Positions 11,101 through 21,185 are shown, numbered from the stretch's first letter. The stretch: DNA of 64,000 nt from DATDMG01 sp036518955 (GCA_036518955.1 DATDMG010000234.1:14227-78226), one strand, 5' to 3'. Numbers and translations are program-made. Notes: a model not told the origin generated them from the sequence alone.

Positions 11101-11493
11101 CCGCTGCCGGTCCTCCCCCGCCTCGATCGCCGCGACGTTCGCACCGATCAGCTCCACCCGGTAACGCTCCAGCACCCCGGCGGCGTCCAGCGCCATCGCC
11201 GTGTTGAGCGCGGTCTGGCCGCCCAGGGTCGCCAGCAAGGCGTCCGGGCGCTCCGTGGCGATGATCGCCTCCACCACGGCGGGTGTGATCGGCTCCACGT
11301 ACGTCGCGTCCGCGAACTCCGGGTCCGTCATGATCGTCGCCGGATTCGAGTTCACCAGGACCACGCGCAGCCCCTCCGCCCGGAGCACCCGGCAGGCCTG
11401 GGTGCCGGAGTAGTCGAACTCGCACGCCTGGCCGATCACGATCGGTCCGGAGCCGATCACCAGCACGCTGCGCAGGTCGTCACGGCGTGGCAT
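8170..11493 (-). CDS. carB: Carbamoyl-phosphate synthase large subunit
   Basis: Builds carbamoyl phosphate from bicarbonate, ammonia (from CarA) and two ATP, feeding pyrimidines and arginine. The product is 1107 aa. There are two homologous ATP-grasp halves: the first begins [21 protein letters not shown], the second [21 protein letters not shown]. Each has an NPATIMTD- or [12 protein letters not shown] segment. A C-terminal MGS-type allosteric domain ([34 protein letters not shown]) follows. ATG at 11493 overlaps the carA stop as ATGA. Confidence 0.98.
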   Translation of the reverse strand: MPRRDDLRSVLVIGSGPIVIGQACEFDYSGTQACRVLRAEGLRVVLVNSNPATIMTDPEFADATYVEPITPAVVEAIIATERPDALLATLGGQTALNTAMALDAAGVLERYRVELIGANVAAIEAGEDRQRFKEVVERCGAQVARSRICHSLVDCVAATAELGYPVVVRPSFTMGGLGSGIAHDEADLRRIAGAGLQYSPTTEVLLEESILGWKEYELELMRDRHDNVVVVCSIENLDPMGVHTGDSITVAPALTLTDREYQRLRDIGIAVIREVGVDTGGCNIQFAVNPADGRVVVIEMNPRVSRSSALASKATGFPIAKIAAKLAVGYTLDEIPNDITRSTPASFEPTLDYVVVKVPRFAFEKFPMADPTLTTTMKSVGEAMAIGRNFTEALQKALRSLERRGAAFHWDGPAPSGAELECLLDAVRRPTEDRLLQVQQAIRGGATVEALHRASGIDPWFLDQLVLLDEIARTVAAADALTPDLLREAKRHGFSDAQIGGLRRMPEDVVRGVRHALGVRPVYKTVDTCAAEFAAATPYHYSCYDEEDEVGASGRQKVIILGSGPNRIGQGVEFDYSCVHASFALRDAGFETVMVNCNPETVSTDYDTSDRLYFEPLTLEDVLEVVHAESRSGRVVGVVVQLGGQTPLGLAARLEAEGVPVVGTPPAAIHLAEERGAFGRVLARAGLPAPKHGTASSFVEAKEVADTIGYPVLVRPSYVLGGRGMEIVYDEAMLADYIGRATRVSPEHPVLVDRFLEGAVEIDVDALFDGEELYLGGVMEHIEEAGIHSGDSACVLPPVTLGAAELERVRASTEAIARGIGVLGLLNVQYALVAGVLYVLEANPRASRTAPFVSKATAVPLAKAAARIMLGATVKELRAEGLLPAQGDGGTLPDDAPMAVKEAVLPFKRFRTVQGVAVDSLLGPEMKSTGEVMGIDVDFPHAFAKSQAAAYGGLPEGGRVFVSVADGDKRAIVFPVRRLVDLGFEVLATDGTAAVLRRNGIRSTVVRKASSGRGPKDEPTIVEQILAGDVDMVVNTPSGPAARLDGYEIRAATTAMDRPIITTVQQFAAAVQAIEAARNEPIRVASLQQHAAALAAGRAAQAAGVGA

Positions 11494-12611
11494 CAGGCGG
11501 CCCCGCCCTTGCGCATGAGGTCGGCGAACCGGTCGAACAGGTAGGCCGCGTCGTGCGGGCCGGCTGCCGCCTCCGGGTGGTACTGCACCGAGAACGCCGG
11601 GACGTCCAGGCACCGCAGGCCCTCCACCACGCCGTCGTTCAGGGCGACGTGGCTCACCTCGGCCCGGCCGAATGGCGTGGCGGCGATCTCGTCGAGCGGC
11701 GCGTCCACGGCGAACCCGTGGTTGTGCGCCGTCACCTCGACCCGACCGGTGGCCCGGTCCAGGACCGGCTGGTTGATGCCCCGGTGCCCGTACCCGAGCT
11801 TGTAGGTGCCGAAGCCGAGAGCCCGGCCGAGCAGCTGGTTGCCGAAGCAGATCCCGAAGAACGGCAGCCCGTCGGCCAGCACCTGCCGGAGCAGCTCCAC
11901 CGGGTGACCCGCGGCGGCCGGGTCGCCGGGCCCGTTGGAGAAGAACACGCCGTCCGCACCGGTGGCCCGGACGTCGTCCAGGGTCGCCGTCGCCGGCAGC
12001 ACGTGGACGTCGACACCGCGCTCGGCCAGCCGGCGCGGCGTCATCGCCTTGATCCCGAGGTCGAGCGCGGCGACCGTGAACCGCCGCTCGCCCCGGGCCG
12101 GGACGACGTACGGCCGCGGCGTGGACACCTCGCCGCACAGGTCGGCGCCGGACATCTGCGGTGCCTGCCGTACCCGGCCGAGCAGCTCCGCCGCCGAGGC
12201 CTGCGCGGCCTCGCCGGAGAACACCCCGGCCCGCATCGCGCCGCGCTCGCGCAGGTGCCGGGTGATCGCCCGGGTGTCGACGTGGCTGATCCCGACCACG
12301 CCCTGGGCCACCAGCTCGTCCGCCAGCTCCCCCGTCGCCCGCCAGTTCGAGGCGCGCCGGGCCGGGTCGCGGACCACGTAGCCGGAGACCCAGATCCGCC
12401 GCGACTCCCCGTCCTCGTCGTTCATCCCGGTGTTACCGATGTGCGGCGCCGTCATCACCACCACCTGGCGGTGGTAGGACGGGTCGGTCAGGGTCTCCTG
12501 GTAGCCGGTCATCCCGGTGGCGAACACCGCCTCGCCGAACGCCTCGCCCACGGTGCCGTACGGCCGCCCGCGCCAGCTGCGCCCGTCCTCCAGGACCAGC
12601 ACCGCCTCCAT
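11493..12611 (-). CDS. carA: Carbamoyl-phosphate synthase small subunit (glutaminase)
   Basis: Hydrolyses glutamine and channels ammonia to CarB. The product is 372 aa. The N-terminal CPSase domain ([25 protein letters not shown]) is followed by a class I glutamine amidotransferase with nucleophile Cys in [16 protein letters not shown] and the His/Glu pair in [17 protein letters not shown] at 12611 overlaps the pyrC stop as ATGA, and the stop overlaps the carB start. Confidence 0.98.
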   Translation of the reverse strand: MEAVLVLEDGRSWRGRPYGTVGEAFGEAVFATGMTGYQETLTDPSYHRQVVVMTAPHIGNTGMNDEDGESRRIWVSGYVVRDPARRASNWRATGELADELVAQGVVGISHVDTRAITRHLRERGAMRAGVFSGEAAQASAAELLGRVRQAPQMSGADLCGEVSTPRPYVVPARGERRFTVAALDLGIKAMTPRRLAERGVDVHVLPATATLDDVRATGADGVFFSNGPGDPAAAGHPVELLRQVLADGLPFFGICFGNQLLGRALGFGTYKLGYGHRGINQPVLDRATGRVEVTAHNHGFAVDAPLDEIAATPFGRAEVSHVALNDGVVEGLRCLDVPAFSVQYHPEAAAGPHDAAYLFDRFADLMRKGGAA

Positions 12612-13966
12612 CAGAGCAACGCCCCTTCTCTGCGATCCGTCGCCGGATCCCTCACCACCAGCTCCCCGGCCAGGACCGTCGGCCGGCCGGCCAGGAAGGT
12701 CGCCACCACCCGCCCCGGCACCTCGCGGCCCCGGTAGGGGCTGTTGCGGCCCATCGTGGCCATCGCCGCCGGGTCGACGACCCGCCGGGCCGCCGGGTCG
12801 ACCAGCGTCAGCTGCGCCGGCTCCCCCACCGCGATCGGGCGGCCGTGGCCGGCCACCCGGCCGATGCGGGCCGGGGCGGCGGACATCCGCTCGGCGACCC
12901 CGGCCCAGTCGAGCAGCCCGGTCTCCACCATGGTGGCCTGGACCACGGACAGGGCTGTTTCCAGCCCGGTCATCCCCATCGCCGCGACCGCCCACTCGCA
13001 GTCCTTGTCCTCGGCCGGATGCGGCGCGTGGTCGGTCGCCACCACGTCGATCGTGCCGTCGGCCAGCGCCTGGCGCAGCGCGCCGACGTCCTCCGCCGTC
13101 CGCAACGGCGGGTTGACCTTGAACACCGGATCGTAGCTGCGTACCTCCTCGTCGGTGAGCAGCAGGTGGTGCGGCGTCACCTCGGCGGTCACCTGCACGC
13201 CGCGGGCCTTGGCCCAGCGCACGATCTCGACCGAGCCGGCGGTGGAGACGTGACAGACGTGCAGCCGGGATCCCACGTGCCCGGCCAGCAGCACGTCCCG
13301 GGCGATGATCGCCTCCTCGGCGACGGCCGGCCAGCCCCGCAACCCGAGCACCGCCGACACCACACCCTCGTGCATCTGGGCACCGTCGGTCAGGCGTGGC
13401 TCCTGGGCGTGCTGGGCGATCACCCCGTCGAACGCCTTGACGTACTCGAGGGCCCGGCGCATCAGCACCGGGTCCCAGACGCACCGCCCGTCGTCGCTGA
13501 AGACCCGGACCCCGGCCGCGGACTCGGCCATCGCCCCGAGTTCGGCGAGCCGCTCGCCGCGCAGGCCGACGGTGACGGCCCCGACCGGCCGGACGTCGAC
13601 CCAGCCGGACTCCCGGCCCAGCCGCCATACCTGCTCGACGACGCCCGCGGTGTCGGCCGCCGGGTCGGTGTTCGCCATCGCGTGGACGGCGGTGAACCCG
13701 CCGAGGGCCGCGGCCCGGCTGCCGGTCTCGACCGTCTCGGCATCCTCCCTCCCCGGCTCCCGCAGGTGGGTGTGCAGGTCGACGAGGCCGGGCAGGGCGA
13801 CCAACCCGTCGCCGTCCACCACCCGGGCCCCGGCGGCCGGCACGTCCGGGCCGACCGCCGCGATCACCCCGTCGGCGAGCAGCAGGTCCACCGGTGGACC
13901 GCCCAGCGGCCGGACCCCGCGCAGCAGGTACCGGTCCGCCGCGGTGGCGGGCGTTCGCGGGCTCAC
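12611..13966 (-). CDS. pyrC: Dihydroorotase (class I)
   Basis: Cyclises carbamoyl aspartate to dihydroorotate. The product is 451 aa. The metal-binding [10 protein letters not shown] motif, [43 protein letters not shown] and the catalytic ATDHAPHP are present, as in class I dihydroorotases. The GTG start at 13966 overlaps the pyrB stop as GTGA. It is the third gene of the pyr operon. Confidence 0.97.
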   Translation of the reverse strand: MSPRTPATAADRYLLRGVRPLGGPPVDLLLADGVIAAVGPDVPAAGARVVDGDGLVALPGLVDLHTHLREPGREDAETVETGSRAAALGGFTAVHAMANTDPAADTAGVVEQVWRLGRESGWVDVRPVGAVTVGLRGERLAELGAMAESAAGVRVFSDDGRCVWDPVLMRRALEYVKAFDGVIAQHAQEPRLTDGAQMHEGVVSAVLGLRGWPAVAEEAIIARDVLLAGHVGSRLHVCHVSTAGSVEIVRWAKARGVQVTAEVTPHHLLLTDEEVRSYDPVFKVNPPLRTAEDVGALRQALADGTIDVVATDHAPHPAEDKDCEWAVAAMGMTGLETALSVVQATMVETGLLDWAGVAERMSAAPARIGRVAGHGRPIAVGEPAQLTLVDPAARRVVDPAAMATMGRNSPYRGREVPGRVVATFLAGRPTVLAGELVVRDPATDRREGALL

Positions 13967-14970
13967 GAGCGCACCCGCTCGGCGGTCGGCACGGTCATCG
14001 TCACCGGCGCCCGGTCCTCCGGCGGCGCGCTCGACAGCAGCAGGTAGAGCACCGCCATCCGGACGGCGACCCCGTTCGCCACCTGCTCGACGATCGTGGA
14101 CCGCGGGGAGTCGGCCGCGTCCGCCGAGATCTCCAGGCCACGGTTCATCGGACCGGGGTGCATCACCACGGCGTGGCCGGGCAGCAGCCGCAGCCGTCGC
14201 GCGTCCAAGCCGTACCGCCGGGAGTACTCCCGGGCGCTCGGGAAGTAGGCCGCGTTCATCCGCTCGGCCTGGACCCGCAGCATCATCACCGCGTCGAGGG
14301 GGCCGTGCGAGCCGGCGAGGACGGCGTCCAGGTCGTAGGACGTCGTGCACGGCCAGTTCGCCACGCCCACCGGCAGCAGGGTCGGCGGCGCGACCAGGGT
14401 GACGTGTGCGCCCAGGGTGTGCAGCAGCAGCACGTCGGAGCGGGCCACCCGGCTGTGCAGCACGTCCCCCACCACCGCGACCCGGGCCCCGGCCAGATCG
14501 GCACCGGTTGCCGCCGGACCGACGAGGTGGCGGCGCAGGGTGAACGCGTCCAGCAGGGCCTGGGTGGGGTGCTCGTGGGTGCCGTCGCCGGCGTTCACCA
14601 CCGAACCGCGGATCCAGCCGGCCGTCGCCAACCGGTGCGGCGCCCCGGACGCCGAGTGCCGCACGACCACCGCGTCGGCACCCATGGCCTCCAGCGTCAG
14701 CGCGGTGTCCTTCAGGCTCTCCCCCTTGGACACACTGGACCCCCGGGCGGAGAAGTTGATGACGTCGGCGGAGAGCCGCTTGGCGGCGGCCTCGAACGAG
14801 ATCCGGGTCCGGGTGGAGTCCTCGTAGAACAGGTTCACGACCGTCCGGCCGCGCAGGGTCGGCAGCTTCTTGATCTCGCGCTGCTGGGTGGCCGCCATCC
14901 GGTCGGCCACGTCGAGCACCTCGACGGCGCTCGCGGTGTCCAGATCCGCGGCGGAGAGCAGGTGGCGCAT
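13963..14970 (-). CDS. pyrB: Aspartate carbamoyltransferase catalytic subunit
   Basis: Joins carbamoyl phosphate and aspartate. The product is 335 aa. The carbamoyl phosphate loop [13 protein letters not shown] is intact, and the [15 protein letters not shown] and [12 protein letters not shown] segments are recognisable. There is no pyrI regulatory gene nearby, as usual in this group. ATG at 14970 overlaps the pyrR stop as ATGA. Confidence 0.97.
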   Translation of the reverse strand: MRHLLSAADLDTASAVEVLDVADRMAATQQREIKKLPTLRGRTVVNLFYEDSTRTRISFEAAAKRLSADVINFSARGSSVSKGESLKDTALTLEAMGADAVVVRHSASGAPHRLATAGWIRGSVVNAGDGTHEHPTQALLDAFTLRRHLVGPAATGADLAGARVAVVGDVLHSRVARSDVLLLHTLGAHVTLVAPPTLLPVGVANWPCTTSYDLDAVLAGSHGPLDAVMMLRVQAERMNAAYFPSAREYSRRYGLDARRLRLLPGHAVVMHPGPMNRGLEISADAADSPRSTIVEQVANGVAVRMAVLYLLLSSAPPEDRAPVTMTVPTAERVRS

Positions 14971-15554
14971 CAGTGACCTCCCTCGATCCGGACCTCGTCC
15001 TGGCCGTCCACGTCGGCGAGCCGCACGAGCACCCGCTCGCGCAGGGACGTCGGCAGGTTCTTGCCCACGTGGTCGGCGCGGATGGGCAGATCACGGTGGC
15101 CACGGTCCACCAGGACGGCGAGTCGCACCGCCCGGGGGCGGCCGAGGTCCGACAGGGCGTCGAGAGCGGCCCGGATCGTGCGGCCGGAGAACAGCACGTC
15201 GTCGACCAGGACGACGACCTGGTCGTCGATCCCGCCGTCCGGCAGGTGGGTCGCCTCGATCCGACGGGTGGGCTGCCGACGGAGGTCGTCCCGGTACATC
15301 GTCACGTCGAGGGAACCGACCGGAACCGTGGTGCCCTCGATCTCGGCCAGCCGCTGGCCGAGTCTGCGGGCCAGCTGGACCCCGCGGGTCGGGATGCCGA
15401 GCAGGACCAGCCCGGCCGGGCCCTTGTTGCGCTCGAGCAGCTCATGGGCGATCCGGGTGAGGGACCGGGCGATCTCGCCGGCCTCCAGCACCGTCAGGGA
15501 ACCAGCCGGCCTGCGGCTCGGTGGCTGGGCCGACTCGTGGCGCGCAGAAGTCAT
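14970..15554 (-). CDS. pyrR: Bifunctional PyrR: pyr operon RNA-binding regulator / uracil phosphoribosyltransferase
   Basis: Senses UMP and binds pyr leader RNA; it also has the phosphoribosyltransferase fold. The product is 194 aa. The PRPP motif is [19 protein letters not shown], with [13 protein letters not shown] and the basic [19 protein letters not shown] stretch that in this family contacts RNA. ATG at 15554 is preceded by AAGGAGGT, which abuts the hairpin at 15570-15587. It is first in the operon, so its own translation, and by coupling that of the overlapping genes, can be repressed. Confidence 0.96.
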   Translation of the reverse strand: MTSARHESAQPPSRRPAGSLTVLEAGEIARSLTRIAHELLERNKGPAGLVLLGIPTRGVQLARRLGQRLAEIEGTTVPVGSLDVTMYRDDLRRQPTRRIEATHLPDGGIDDQVVVLVDDVLFSGRTIRAALDALSDLGRPRAVRLAVLVDRGHRDLPIRADHVGKNLPTSLRERVLVRLADVDGQDEVRIEGGH

Positions 15555-15569
15555 CCCGCGACCTCCTTC

Positions 15570-15587
15570 CCCGCCTCACGGGACGGG
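15570..15587 (-). promoter_or_regulatory. Probable PyrR-binding RNA hairpin next to the pyrR Shine-Dalgarno
   Basis: The minus-strand RNA reads CCCGUC-CCGUGA-GGCGGG: a six-pair stem (one G-U) with loop CCGUGA, which fits the CNGNGA hexaloop of known PyrR-binding loops. The 3' arm ends two bases before AAGGAGGU (15561-15568), so PyrR bound here would mask the ribosome-binding site. This fits the translational repression model described for mycobacteria. Confidence 0.7.
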
Positions 15588-15629
15588 TCGTTAAAGGTGG
15601 GTCGTTCGTCGTCGCCAACGGTACCAGGT

Positions 15630-15660
15630 GGCCCGCCCACCCCGGTCGGGGGGGCGGGCC
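15630..15660 (-). terminator. Strong GC hairpin in the pyrR leader, possible attenuator
   Basis: A nine-pair outer stem (GGCCCGCCC with GGGCGGGCC), one mismatch and three more pairs around a five-base loop. There is no T-run on either side. It lies upstream of the PyrR hairpin in the leader. It could be a terminator or attenuator, or only a structural element. Confidence 0.4.
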
Positions 15661-15899
15661 GTGCCGCAACCATCCCCCCAGCGGGGGTTACTGTCCGCCG
15701 TCACGGTCGAGCGGCAGCGCCTACGTTCCGCCGCGACCAGCACGTGGCGCTACGGCGACGCGCGGCTCGACCCGGCGTCCAACGGTCCATCCGATGAATC
15801 CCCCATTCGGTGGTCTGTCAATCTACTCAAACCATGACATAACGGGTGGCCATCAAGAATTGATCGGCGTGGATTCGGCGATCCCGCTTGACGAACGAT

Positions 15900-15914
15900 G
15901 TCACGCTCCGTGAC
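15900..15914 (+). promoter_or_regulatory. BldD-type operator upstream of bldD
   Basis: GTCAC-GCTCC-GTGAC is a perfect inverted repeat that matches the GTNAC-N5-GTNAC consensus I recall for Streptomyces BldD. It ends nine bases before the bldD ATG, which suits autorepression as known for Streptomyces bldD. Confidence 0.7.
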
Positions 15915-15923
15915 CATCAGCGC

Positions 15924-16421
15924 ATGGCCTCCGATTACGCACGGGCGCTGGGCGCCCGACTCCGCGCGATCCGCACGCAGCAGGGTCTGTCCCTGCACGG
16001 TGTGGAGGAGAAGTCCGAGGGCCGCTGGAAGGCGGTCGTCGTCGGCTCCTACGAGCGCGGTGATCGCGCCGTGACGGTCCAACGGCTCGCCGAGCTCGCG
16101 GACTTCTACGGCGTTCCCGTTCAGGCGCTGCTGCCCGACGCCGCTCCGAGCGGAAGCAGCGAGCCCCCGCCGAAGCTCGTCCTCGACCTGGAGCGGCTGC
16201 AGTCCGTCCCGGCCGAGAAGGCCGGTCCTCTGGCGCGGTACGCCGCGACCATCCAGGGCCAGCGGGGGGACTACAACGGCAAGGTGCTGTCGATCCGCAC
16301 GGACGATCTGCGCACCCTCGCCGTGATCTACGACGTACCCCCGGCCGTACTGGCCGAGCAGCTGATCGCCTGGGGCGTCCTCAACGCCGACGCGCGCCGC
16401 GCCGTCGCCGCCGAGGACTGA
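15924..16421 (+). CDS. bldD: BldD-type developmental transcription factor (c-di-GMP responsive)
   Basis: Global repressor of developmental genes in sporulating actinobacteria, dimerised by tetrameric cyclic di-GMP. The product is 165 aa. The N-terminal XRE helix-turn-helix (about 8-70) is almost invariant: RLRAIRTQQGLSLHGVEEKS, GSYERGDRAVTVQRLAELAD. The C-terminal domain keeps the c-di-GMP signature RGD-x8-RxDD at R114-G-D116 and R125-T-D-D128. The ATG at 15924 is chosen because homology starts at ASDYARALGARL; no clear ribosome-binding site precedes it, so the mRNA may be near-leaderless. It diverges from the pyr operon. Confidence 0.95.
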   Translation: MASDYARALGARLRAIRTQQGLSLHGVEEKSEGRWKAVVVGSYERGDRAVTVQRLAELADFYGVPVQALLPDAAPSGSSEPPPKLVLDLERLQSVPAEKAGPLARYAATIQGQRGDYNGKVLSIRTDDLRTLAVIYDVPPAVLAEQLIAWGVLNADARRAVAAED

Positions 16422-16534
16422 CGAGTCACTCCTGCTCACCGGCGCGGTGACGCGCGGCACGTGCTGCGCCGGCGGGGGATCCACCACCATGTCCGCATCG
16501 ACTCGGGGAGGAGGCCCGGCGCCGTCCGGAGCTC

Positions 16535-16942
16535 TCAGACGACGCTGGGCTTGACCTCCAGGAGCCGGGCGAGCAATCCGTTGACGAACGACGGGGACTC
16601 GTCCGTGGAGAGCATCCGGGCGAGGTCGACCGCCTCGTCGATGGCCACCGCGTCCGGCACCTCGTCGTTGAAGAGCAGCTCCCACGCGCCGATCCGCAGC
16701 ACGATCCGGTCCACACCCGGCATCCGGTCCAGGGTCCACCCCTGCGCGTAGGTCGAGAGCAGCTCGTCGATGCGCTCCGCGTACCGCGTCACGCCCTCGA
16801 CGATCTGCGCGGCGTACTCCGAGATCGGCGGGTGCGCGTCCGGCAGGCGTTCGGCGAGCAGGCGCACCGGGTCGAGGCCGCGCTGGTCGGCCTCGAAGAG
16901 CAGGTCGAGCGCCCGCTTGCGAGCCTTGCTGCGCGCGCCCAC
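16535..16942 (-). CDS. nusB: Transcription antitermination factor NusB
   Basis: All-helical RNA-binding factor that works with NusE/S10 on rRNA boxA sequences. The product is 135 aa. Visible conserved segments are ARSKARKRALDLLFEAD, VEGVTRYAERIDELLSTYAQGW, MPGVDRIVLRIGAWELLF and DEAVDLARMLSTDESPSFVNGLL. The GTG start at 16942 is three bases after the efp stop, so the pair is an operon. It converges with bldD across 113 bases. Confidence 0.96.
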   Translation of the reverse strand: MGARSKARKRALDLLFEADQRGLDPVRLLAERLPDAHPPISEYAAQIVEGVTRYAERIDELLSTYAQGWTLDRMPGVDRIVLRIGAWELLFNDEVPDAVAIDEAVDLARMLSTDESPSFVNGLLARLLEVKPSVV

Positions 16943-16945
16943 CGA

Positions 16946-17506
16946 TCAGTTCACGCGGCCCAGGTAGTCGCCGGTCCGGGTGTCGACCTTGACCTTGGTG
17001 CCCGTCTCCAGGAACAGCGGCACCTGGATCTCGTACCCGGTCTCCACCGTGGCCGGCTTGGTCCCGCCCGTCGAGCGGTCGCCCTGCAGCCCGGGCTCGG
17101 TGTAGGTGATCTCCAGGACGACGGACGTCGGCAGCTCCACGTACAGCGGGGTGCCCTCGTGCAGCGCGACGATGGCCTCCTGGTTCTCCAGCAGGAAGTG
17201 CGCCGCGTCGCCGACCACGGACGACTGCACGTGCAGCTGGTCGTAGGTGCTGGTGTCCATGAAGACGTAGTCGTCGCCGTCCTTGTACAGGTACTGCATG
17301 TCCCGCTTGTCGACGGTGGCGGTGTCGACCTTCGTGCCGGCGTTGAAGGTCTTGTCGACCACCTTCCCGGAGAGCACGTTCTTCAGCTTGGTGCGCACGA
17401 AGGCGCCGCCCTTGCCGGGCTTGACGTGCTGGAACTCCACCACGGACCAGAGCTGGCCCTCGAGGTTGAGCACCAGCCCGTTCTTGAGGTCGTTCGTCGT
17501 CGCCAC
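16946..17506 (-). CDS. efp: Elongation factor P
   Basis: Relieves ribosome stalling at polyproline stretches. The product is 186 aa in three beta-barrel domains. The tip loop that reaches the peptidyl transferase centre reads [17 protein letters not shown]. No modification enzyme (epmA/epmB or rhamnosyltransferase earP) is nearby. GTG at 17506 with GAAGG upstream gives the family N-terminus [13 protein letters not shown]; the open frame extends further without homology. Confidence 0.97.
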   Translation of the reverse strand: MATTNDLKNGLVLNLEGQLWSVVEFQHVKPGKGGAFVRTKLKNVLSGKVVDKTFNAGTKVDTATVDKRDMQYLYKDGDDYVFMDTSTYDQLHVQSSVVGDAAHFLLENQEAIVALHEGTPLYVELPTSVVLEITYTEPGLQGDRSTGGTKPATVETGYEIQVPLFLETGTKVKVDTRTGDYLGRVN

Positions 17507-17648
17507 GAGTCTGCCTTCGTCTGCCGCCGGGCGCACCGTAGCGAGCGGCGCGACCGGTCGATGGGAGGGAATCGCGGCCATGCTACCCGGCTCGCCGGTG
17601 GCCACCGTCCCGGTCGGTGCATCCGACGTCTCGGGTACCGTCAGGCCC

Positions 17649-18278
17649 GTGTCCAGGGATGTCGAGATCTGGCTGGGCTGGTCCCGGGAACTGCACTCGA
17701 TCGCCCAGGCCGGCCTCACGTACGCGGAGAACGCCTTCGACGTGCAGCGCTACCGCCGGCTGAGGGAGATCGCCGCGGACCTCGCCGCCGCCCTCTCGGA
17801 CGGTCCACCGGATCCGGTGCGGATGGCACTGGTCGGCGAGACCGGGTACCTGACCCCGAAGCTCGACGTCCGGGCGGCGGTCGTGGACGACGACGGCCGG
17901 GTGCTGCTGGTCCGCGAGGCCGCCGACGGTCGCTGGGCCCTGCCGGGCGGCTGGGCGGACGTCAACGAGGGCCTGATCTCCGGCGCGGTCCGGGAGGTGC
18001 GGGAGGAGTCCGGCTACCGGGTCGAGGCCACCCGGCTCCTCGGCATCTACGACAAGCGGTCCTGGGGTGCCCCGCCGTCCCCCCTCTTCACCCTGACATC
18101 CGTGGTGGCGTGCCGTCTGCTGGGCGGGGAGGCGACGCCGTCGGTCGAGACCACGCAGGTCGGCTGGTTCCGTCGGGACGCCCTCCCCGAGCTCTCCACC
18201 GGCCGGACCCCGATCCCCCTGCTGGCGCGCGTCTTCGCCCACCACGACGACCCCACCCTGCCGCAGGACCTCAGCTGA
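17649..18278 (+). CDS. NUDIX hydrolase with N-terminal NUDIX-associated domain
   Basis: Hydrolyses a nucleoside diphosphate linked to another moiety; the substrate cannot be told from sequence. The product is 209 aa. Residues 1-70 ([39 protein letters not shown]) look like the helical domain often found before such NUDIX folds. The NUDIX box is complete: [27 protein letters not shown] at 17649 begins the conserved region. It is transcribed divergently from efp across 142 bases. Confidence 0.85.
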   Translation: MSRDVEIWLGWSRELHSIAQAGLTYAENAFDVQRYRRLREIAADLAAALSDGPPDPVRMALVGETGYLTPKLDVRAAVVDDDGRVLLVREAADGRWALPGGWADVNEGLISGAVREVREESGYRVEATRLLGIYDKRSWGAPPSPLFTLTSVVACRLLGGEATPSVETTQVGWFRRDALPELSTGRTPIPLLARVFAHHDDPTLPQDLS

Positions 18279-18297
18279 CGCCGGACGCCGGGCGGCG

Positions 18298-19404
18298 TCA
18301 GGCGCTCGCCGCCCGATAGGCCCGGACCAGCAGCTGCGGTTCCGGACCCTCCAGGCGCACCGGCCGGGCGACGTCCTCGAGGACGACGAACCGCAGCCGG
18401 TCTCCCCGGGTCTTCTTGTCCCGGCGCATCGCCGCGAGCAGGTCGTCCCAGCGGTCACCGCGATAGGCCAGCGGGAGGCCGAGCGCCGCCTGGACGGTAC
18501 GGTGCCGGTCGACGAGGTCGGCGGGCGTGCGCCCGGCGAGCCGCCCCAGCTCGGCCGCGTAGATCATGCCGACGCTGACCGCGTCCCCGTGTCGCCAGGT
18601 GTAGCCCTCGACCTGTTCCACGGCGTGCCCGAAGGTGTGACCGTAGTTGAGGATCTCCCGCAACGAGGACTCCTTGAGGTCCTCGCTGACCACCCGGGCC
18701 TTGACCGTGACCGACCGCTCCACCAGCTCCCGAAGGACGCGCGACCGCCAGTCGGTGCTCGCCACCGGATCCGCCTGGACGATCTCGAGGATGCGCGGGT
18801 CGGCGATGAAGCCGGTCTTGATCACCTCGGCGAGACCGGCGACCAGGTCGCGGCGGGGCAGGGTCGCCAGGGTGGTCAGGTCGCACAGGACGCCCGCGGG
18901 TGGGTGGAACGAGCCGACCAGGTTCTTGCCCTCGGCGGTGTTGATGCCGGTCTTGCCGCCCACCGCCGCGTCGACCATGGCCAGCAGCGTGGTGGGCACC
19001 TGGACCACCCGGACGCCGCGCAACCAGGTCGCGGCGACGAAACCCGCCAGGTCGGTGACCGCTCCCCCGCCGACCCCGACCACGACGTCCGTCCGGGTGA
19101 AGCCGGCGTGCCCGAGCACCGCCCAACCGGACGCCGCGACGGCGGCCGTCTTGCCCTTCTCGGCGTCCGGGACCGCCGCCAGGTGGGTCTGCAACCCGCC
19201 GTCCGCCAGCACCGCCCGGACCTGGTCACCCGCCGACCGCAGCGCCTCCGAACACATCACCAGCACCCGGGTGGCGCCCTCGACGAGCCTCGGCAGCTCC
19301 CCGAGCAGGTCGTGCCCGACGACGACGTCGTAGGCGTCCGGGCCGGCCGGGTCGCCGGCCTCCCCCGGGCCGACCCGGATCGTGGTGGCGGTCGTCCGGG
19401 TCAT
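18298..19404 (-). CDS. aroB: 3-dehydroquinate synthase
   Basis: Second shikimate-pathway step, converting DAHP to 3-dehydroquinate with NAD+ and a metal. The product is 368 aa. Recognisable segments are DVVVGVGGGAVTDLAGFVAATWLRGV (NAD binding), PTTLLAMVDAAVGGKTGINTAEGKNLVGSFHPP and the metal-site EILNYGHTFGHAVE. ATG at 19404 overlaps the aroK stop as ATGA. It is last of aroC-aroK-aroB. Confidence 0.97.
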   Translation of the reverse strand: MTRTTATTIRVGPGEAGDPAGPDAYDVVVGHDLLGELPRLVEGATRVLVMCSEALRSAGDQVRAVLADGGLQTHLAAVPDAEKGKTAAVAASGWAVLGHAGFTRTDVVVGVGGGAVTDLAGFVAATWLRGVRVVQVPTTLLAMVDAAVGGKTGINTAEGKNLVGSFHPPAGVLCDLTTLATLPRRDLVAGLAEVIKTGFIADPRILEIVQADPVASTDWRSRVLRELVERSVTVKARVVSEDLKESSLREILNYGHTFGHAVEQVEGYTWRHGDAVSVGMIYAAELGRLAGRTPADLVDRHRTVQAALGLPLAYRGDRWDDLLAAMRRDKKTRGDRLRFVVLEDVARPVRLEGPEPQLLVRAYRAASA

Positions 19405-19925
19405 CGCGGTCCCTCCGTCGGCCACAGGTGCAGGGCCGCGGCCACCCGGTCGGCCACCTCGCGAGGGGTCAACCCGTCCGTCGCCACCGTCGCCGTCGCG
19501 ACCCTCGCGTACACCGGACGCCGTGCCTGCATCAACGTCGACCACTGCGCCCGGGGACTGCCCAGCAGCAGCGGCCGGTCCCGGGTCAGACCGATCCGCT
19601 GCATCGCGTCGTGCAGCTGGACGTCGAGGAAGACGACCGGGTGCCCGGCCAGGTCCTGCTCGGTGAGCCGGTTCATCACGGCACCGGCACCGAGGGCCAG
19701 CACGCCGTCGTGCTCGGCGAGCGCCCGGGCCACCGCGGCCCGCTCCCGCTCCCGGAAGGCGGGCTCGCCGTCGTCCACGAAGATCTCGGGGACCGGCTTG
19801 CCGGCGGCCTGTTCGACGTCGGCGTCGGTGTCCCGTACCTCCAGGCCGAGCCGCTCCGCGAGCAGGTGCGCCACGGTCGTCTTGCCCACGCCGGGCGGCC
19901 CGATCAGCACCACGCGGGGGCTCAC
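19401..19925 (-). CDS. aroK: Shikimate kinase
   Basis: Phosphorylates shikimate. The product is 174 aa. The P-loop is [12 protein letters not shown], the substrate-binding Asp lies in VRDTDADVE, the Arg in [10 protein letters not shown], and the usual GGGAV shikimate loop reads GAGAVM. The lid region TRDRPLLLG follows. The GTG start at 19925 overlaps the aroC stop as GTGA. Confidence 0.95.
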   Translation of the reverse strand: MSPRVVLIGPPGVGKTTVAHLLAERLGLEVRDTDADVEQAAGKPVPEIFVDDGEPAFRERERAAVARALAEHDGVLALGAGAVMNRLTEQDLAGHPVVFLDVQLHDAMQRIGLTRDRPLLLGSPRAQWSTLMQARRPVYARVATATVATDGLTPREVADRVAAALHLWPTEGPR

Positions 19926-21142
19926 CGAGCCCCCCGTTCGCCGGCAGGCCGGCTCCGCTGCAGCGCCGGGACGGCCTCGAGGTAGCCGCGCAGGTTCCGG
20001 GCCGTCTCCGCGACGCCGTCACCACCGAACTTCTCCACCAGCGCATCCGCCAGCACGAGCGCGACCATCGCCTCGGCGACGACACCGGCCGCCGGGACGG
20101 CGCACGCGTCCGACCGCTGGTTGATCGCGACCGCCGGCTCACCGGTCGCCACGTCGACGGTGTCGAGCGCCCGGGGGACGGTCGCGATCGGCTTCATCGC
20201 GGCACGGACCCGCAGGACCTCCCCGGTGCTCATCCCGCCCTCGGTGCCCCCGGCCCGACCGCTACGCCGGTGGATCGCCCCGTCCGGACCGCGCGCCATC
20301 TCGTCGTGCGCGGCGGAGCCGCGCCGGGCGGCGGTGGTGAAGCCGTCACCCACCTCGACACCCTTGATCGCCTGGATCCCCATCAGGGCTCCGGCGAGCC
20401 GGGCGTCCAAGCGCCGGTCCCAGTGCACGTGGCTGCCCAGCCCGGGCGGGAGTCCGTAACCGAGCACCTCGACGACGCCGCCGATCGTGTCGCCGTCCCG
20501 CCGGCAGTCGTCGATCTCGGCGACCATCGCCGCGCTGGTGGCGGCGTCGAAGCAGCGGACCGGGTCGGCATCGAGGGTCTTGACGTCGTCCGGGGCCGGC
20601 GACGGCGCACCGGCGGGGAGCGCGACCGGGCCGATCGCCACCGTGTGGCTGACCAACCGGATGCCGGCCGCCTGCTCCAGCAGCGCGGCCGCCACCACAC
20701 CGAGCGCGACCCGGGCGGCGGTCTCCCGGGCGGAGGCCCGTTCCAGCACCGGGCGGGCGTCGTCGAAGCCGTACTTCTGCATCCCGACGAGGTCGGCGTG
20801 CCCGGGCCGGGGCCGGGTGAGCGGGGCGTTCCTGGCCTGCTCCAGGAGCAGTCGGGAGTCGACGGGGTCCGCCGACATCACCGTCTCCCACTTCGGCCAC
20901 TCGGAGTTGCCGACCTCGATCGCGACCGGCCCCCCCTGGGTCAGACCGTGCCGGACCCCGCCGATGAACCGGACGGCGTCCTGCTCGAACGTCATCCGCG
21001 CCCCGCGGCCGTGGCCGAGCCGGCGCCGCGCCAGCGCCACCCGGACGTCGTCCGTGGTCAGCCGGACCCCGGCGGGCACCCCCTCGAGCACGCCGACCAG
21101 CGCCGGGCCGTGCGACTCACCTGCGGTCAGCCAGCGAAGCAT
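19922..21142 (-). CDS. aroC: Chorismate synthase
   Basis: Final shikimate-pathway step, converting EPSP to chorismate with reduced FMN. The product is 406 aa. The signatures [18 protein letters not shown] and [23 protein letters not shown] are intact, and [27 protein letters not shown] is the flavin-site region. It lies 43 bases after the last pilus gene, so it may be read from the pil unit as well as from a local promoter. Confidence 0.97.
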   Translation of the reverse strand: MLRWLTAGESHGPALVGVLEGVPAGVRLTTDDVRVALARRRLGHGRGARMTFEQDAVRFIGGVRHGLTQGGPVAIEVGNSEWPKWETVMSADPVDSRLLLEQARNAPLTRPRPGHADLVGMQKYGFDDARPVLERASARETAARVALGVVAAALLEQAAGIRLVSHTVAIGPVALPAGAPSPAPDDVKTLDADPVRCFDAATSAAMVAEIDDCRRDGDTIGGVVEVLGYGLPPGLGSHVHWDRRLDARLAGALMGIQAIKGVEVGDGFTTAARRGSAAHDEMARGPDGAIHRRSGRAGGTEGGMSTGEVLRVRAAMKPIATVPRALDTVDVATGEPAVAINQRSDACAVPAAGVVAEAMVALVLADALVEKFGGDGVAETARNLRGYLEAVPALQRSRPAGERGAR

Positions 21143-21185
21143 GACCCGAATCCTATGAGGCCGGCCGTCGGACCGGCGCCGGCGG

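Larger units (their letters stand above)
15555..15923. promoter_or_regulatory. Divergent control region between pyrR and bldD
   Basis: 369 bases with no convincing gene. From the pyrR side it holds the Shine-Dalgarno, the PyrR hairpin, a very strong GC hairpin (15630-15660) and a long GC-rich stretch. From about 15815 to 15890 it turns AT-richer. TTGACG at 15888-15893 is a -35 candidate for bldD, and the BldD box is at 15900-15914. I could not place a firm pyr promoter. Confidence 0.6.

Noticed and set aside
8125..11544. Very long open frame on the plus strand opposite carB, over 1100 codons
   Set aside because: It mirrors carB codon by codon; its protein is Arg/Gly/His/Asp-rich without domains. 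Long antisense frames are expected in very GC-rich genes.
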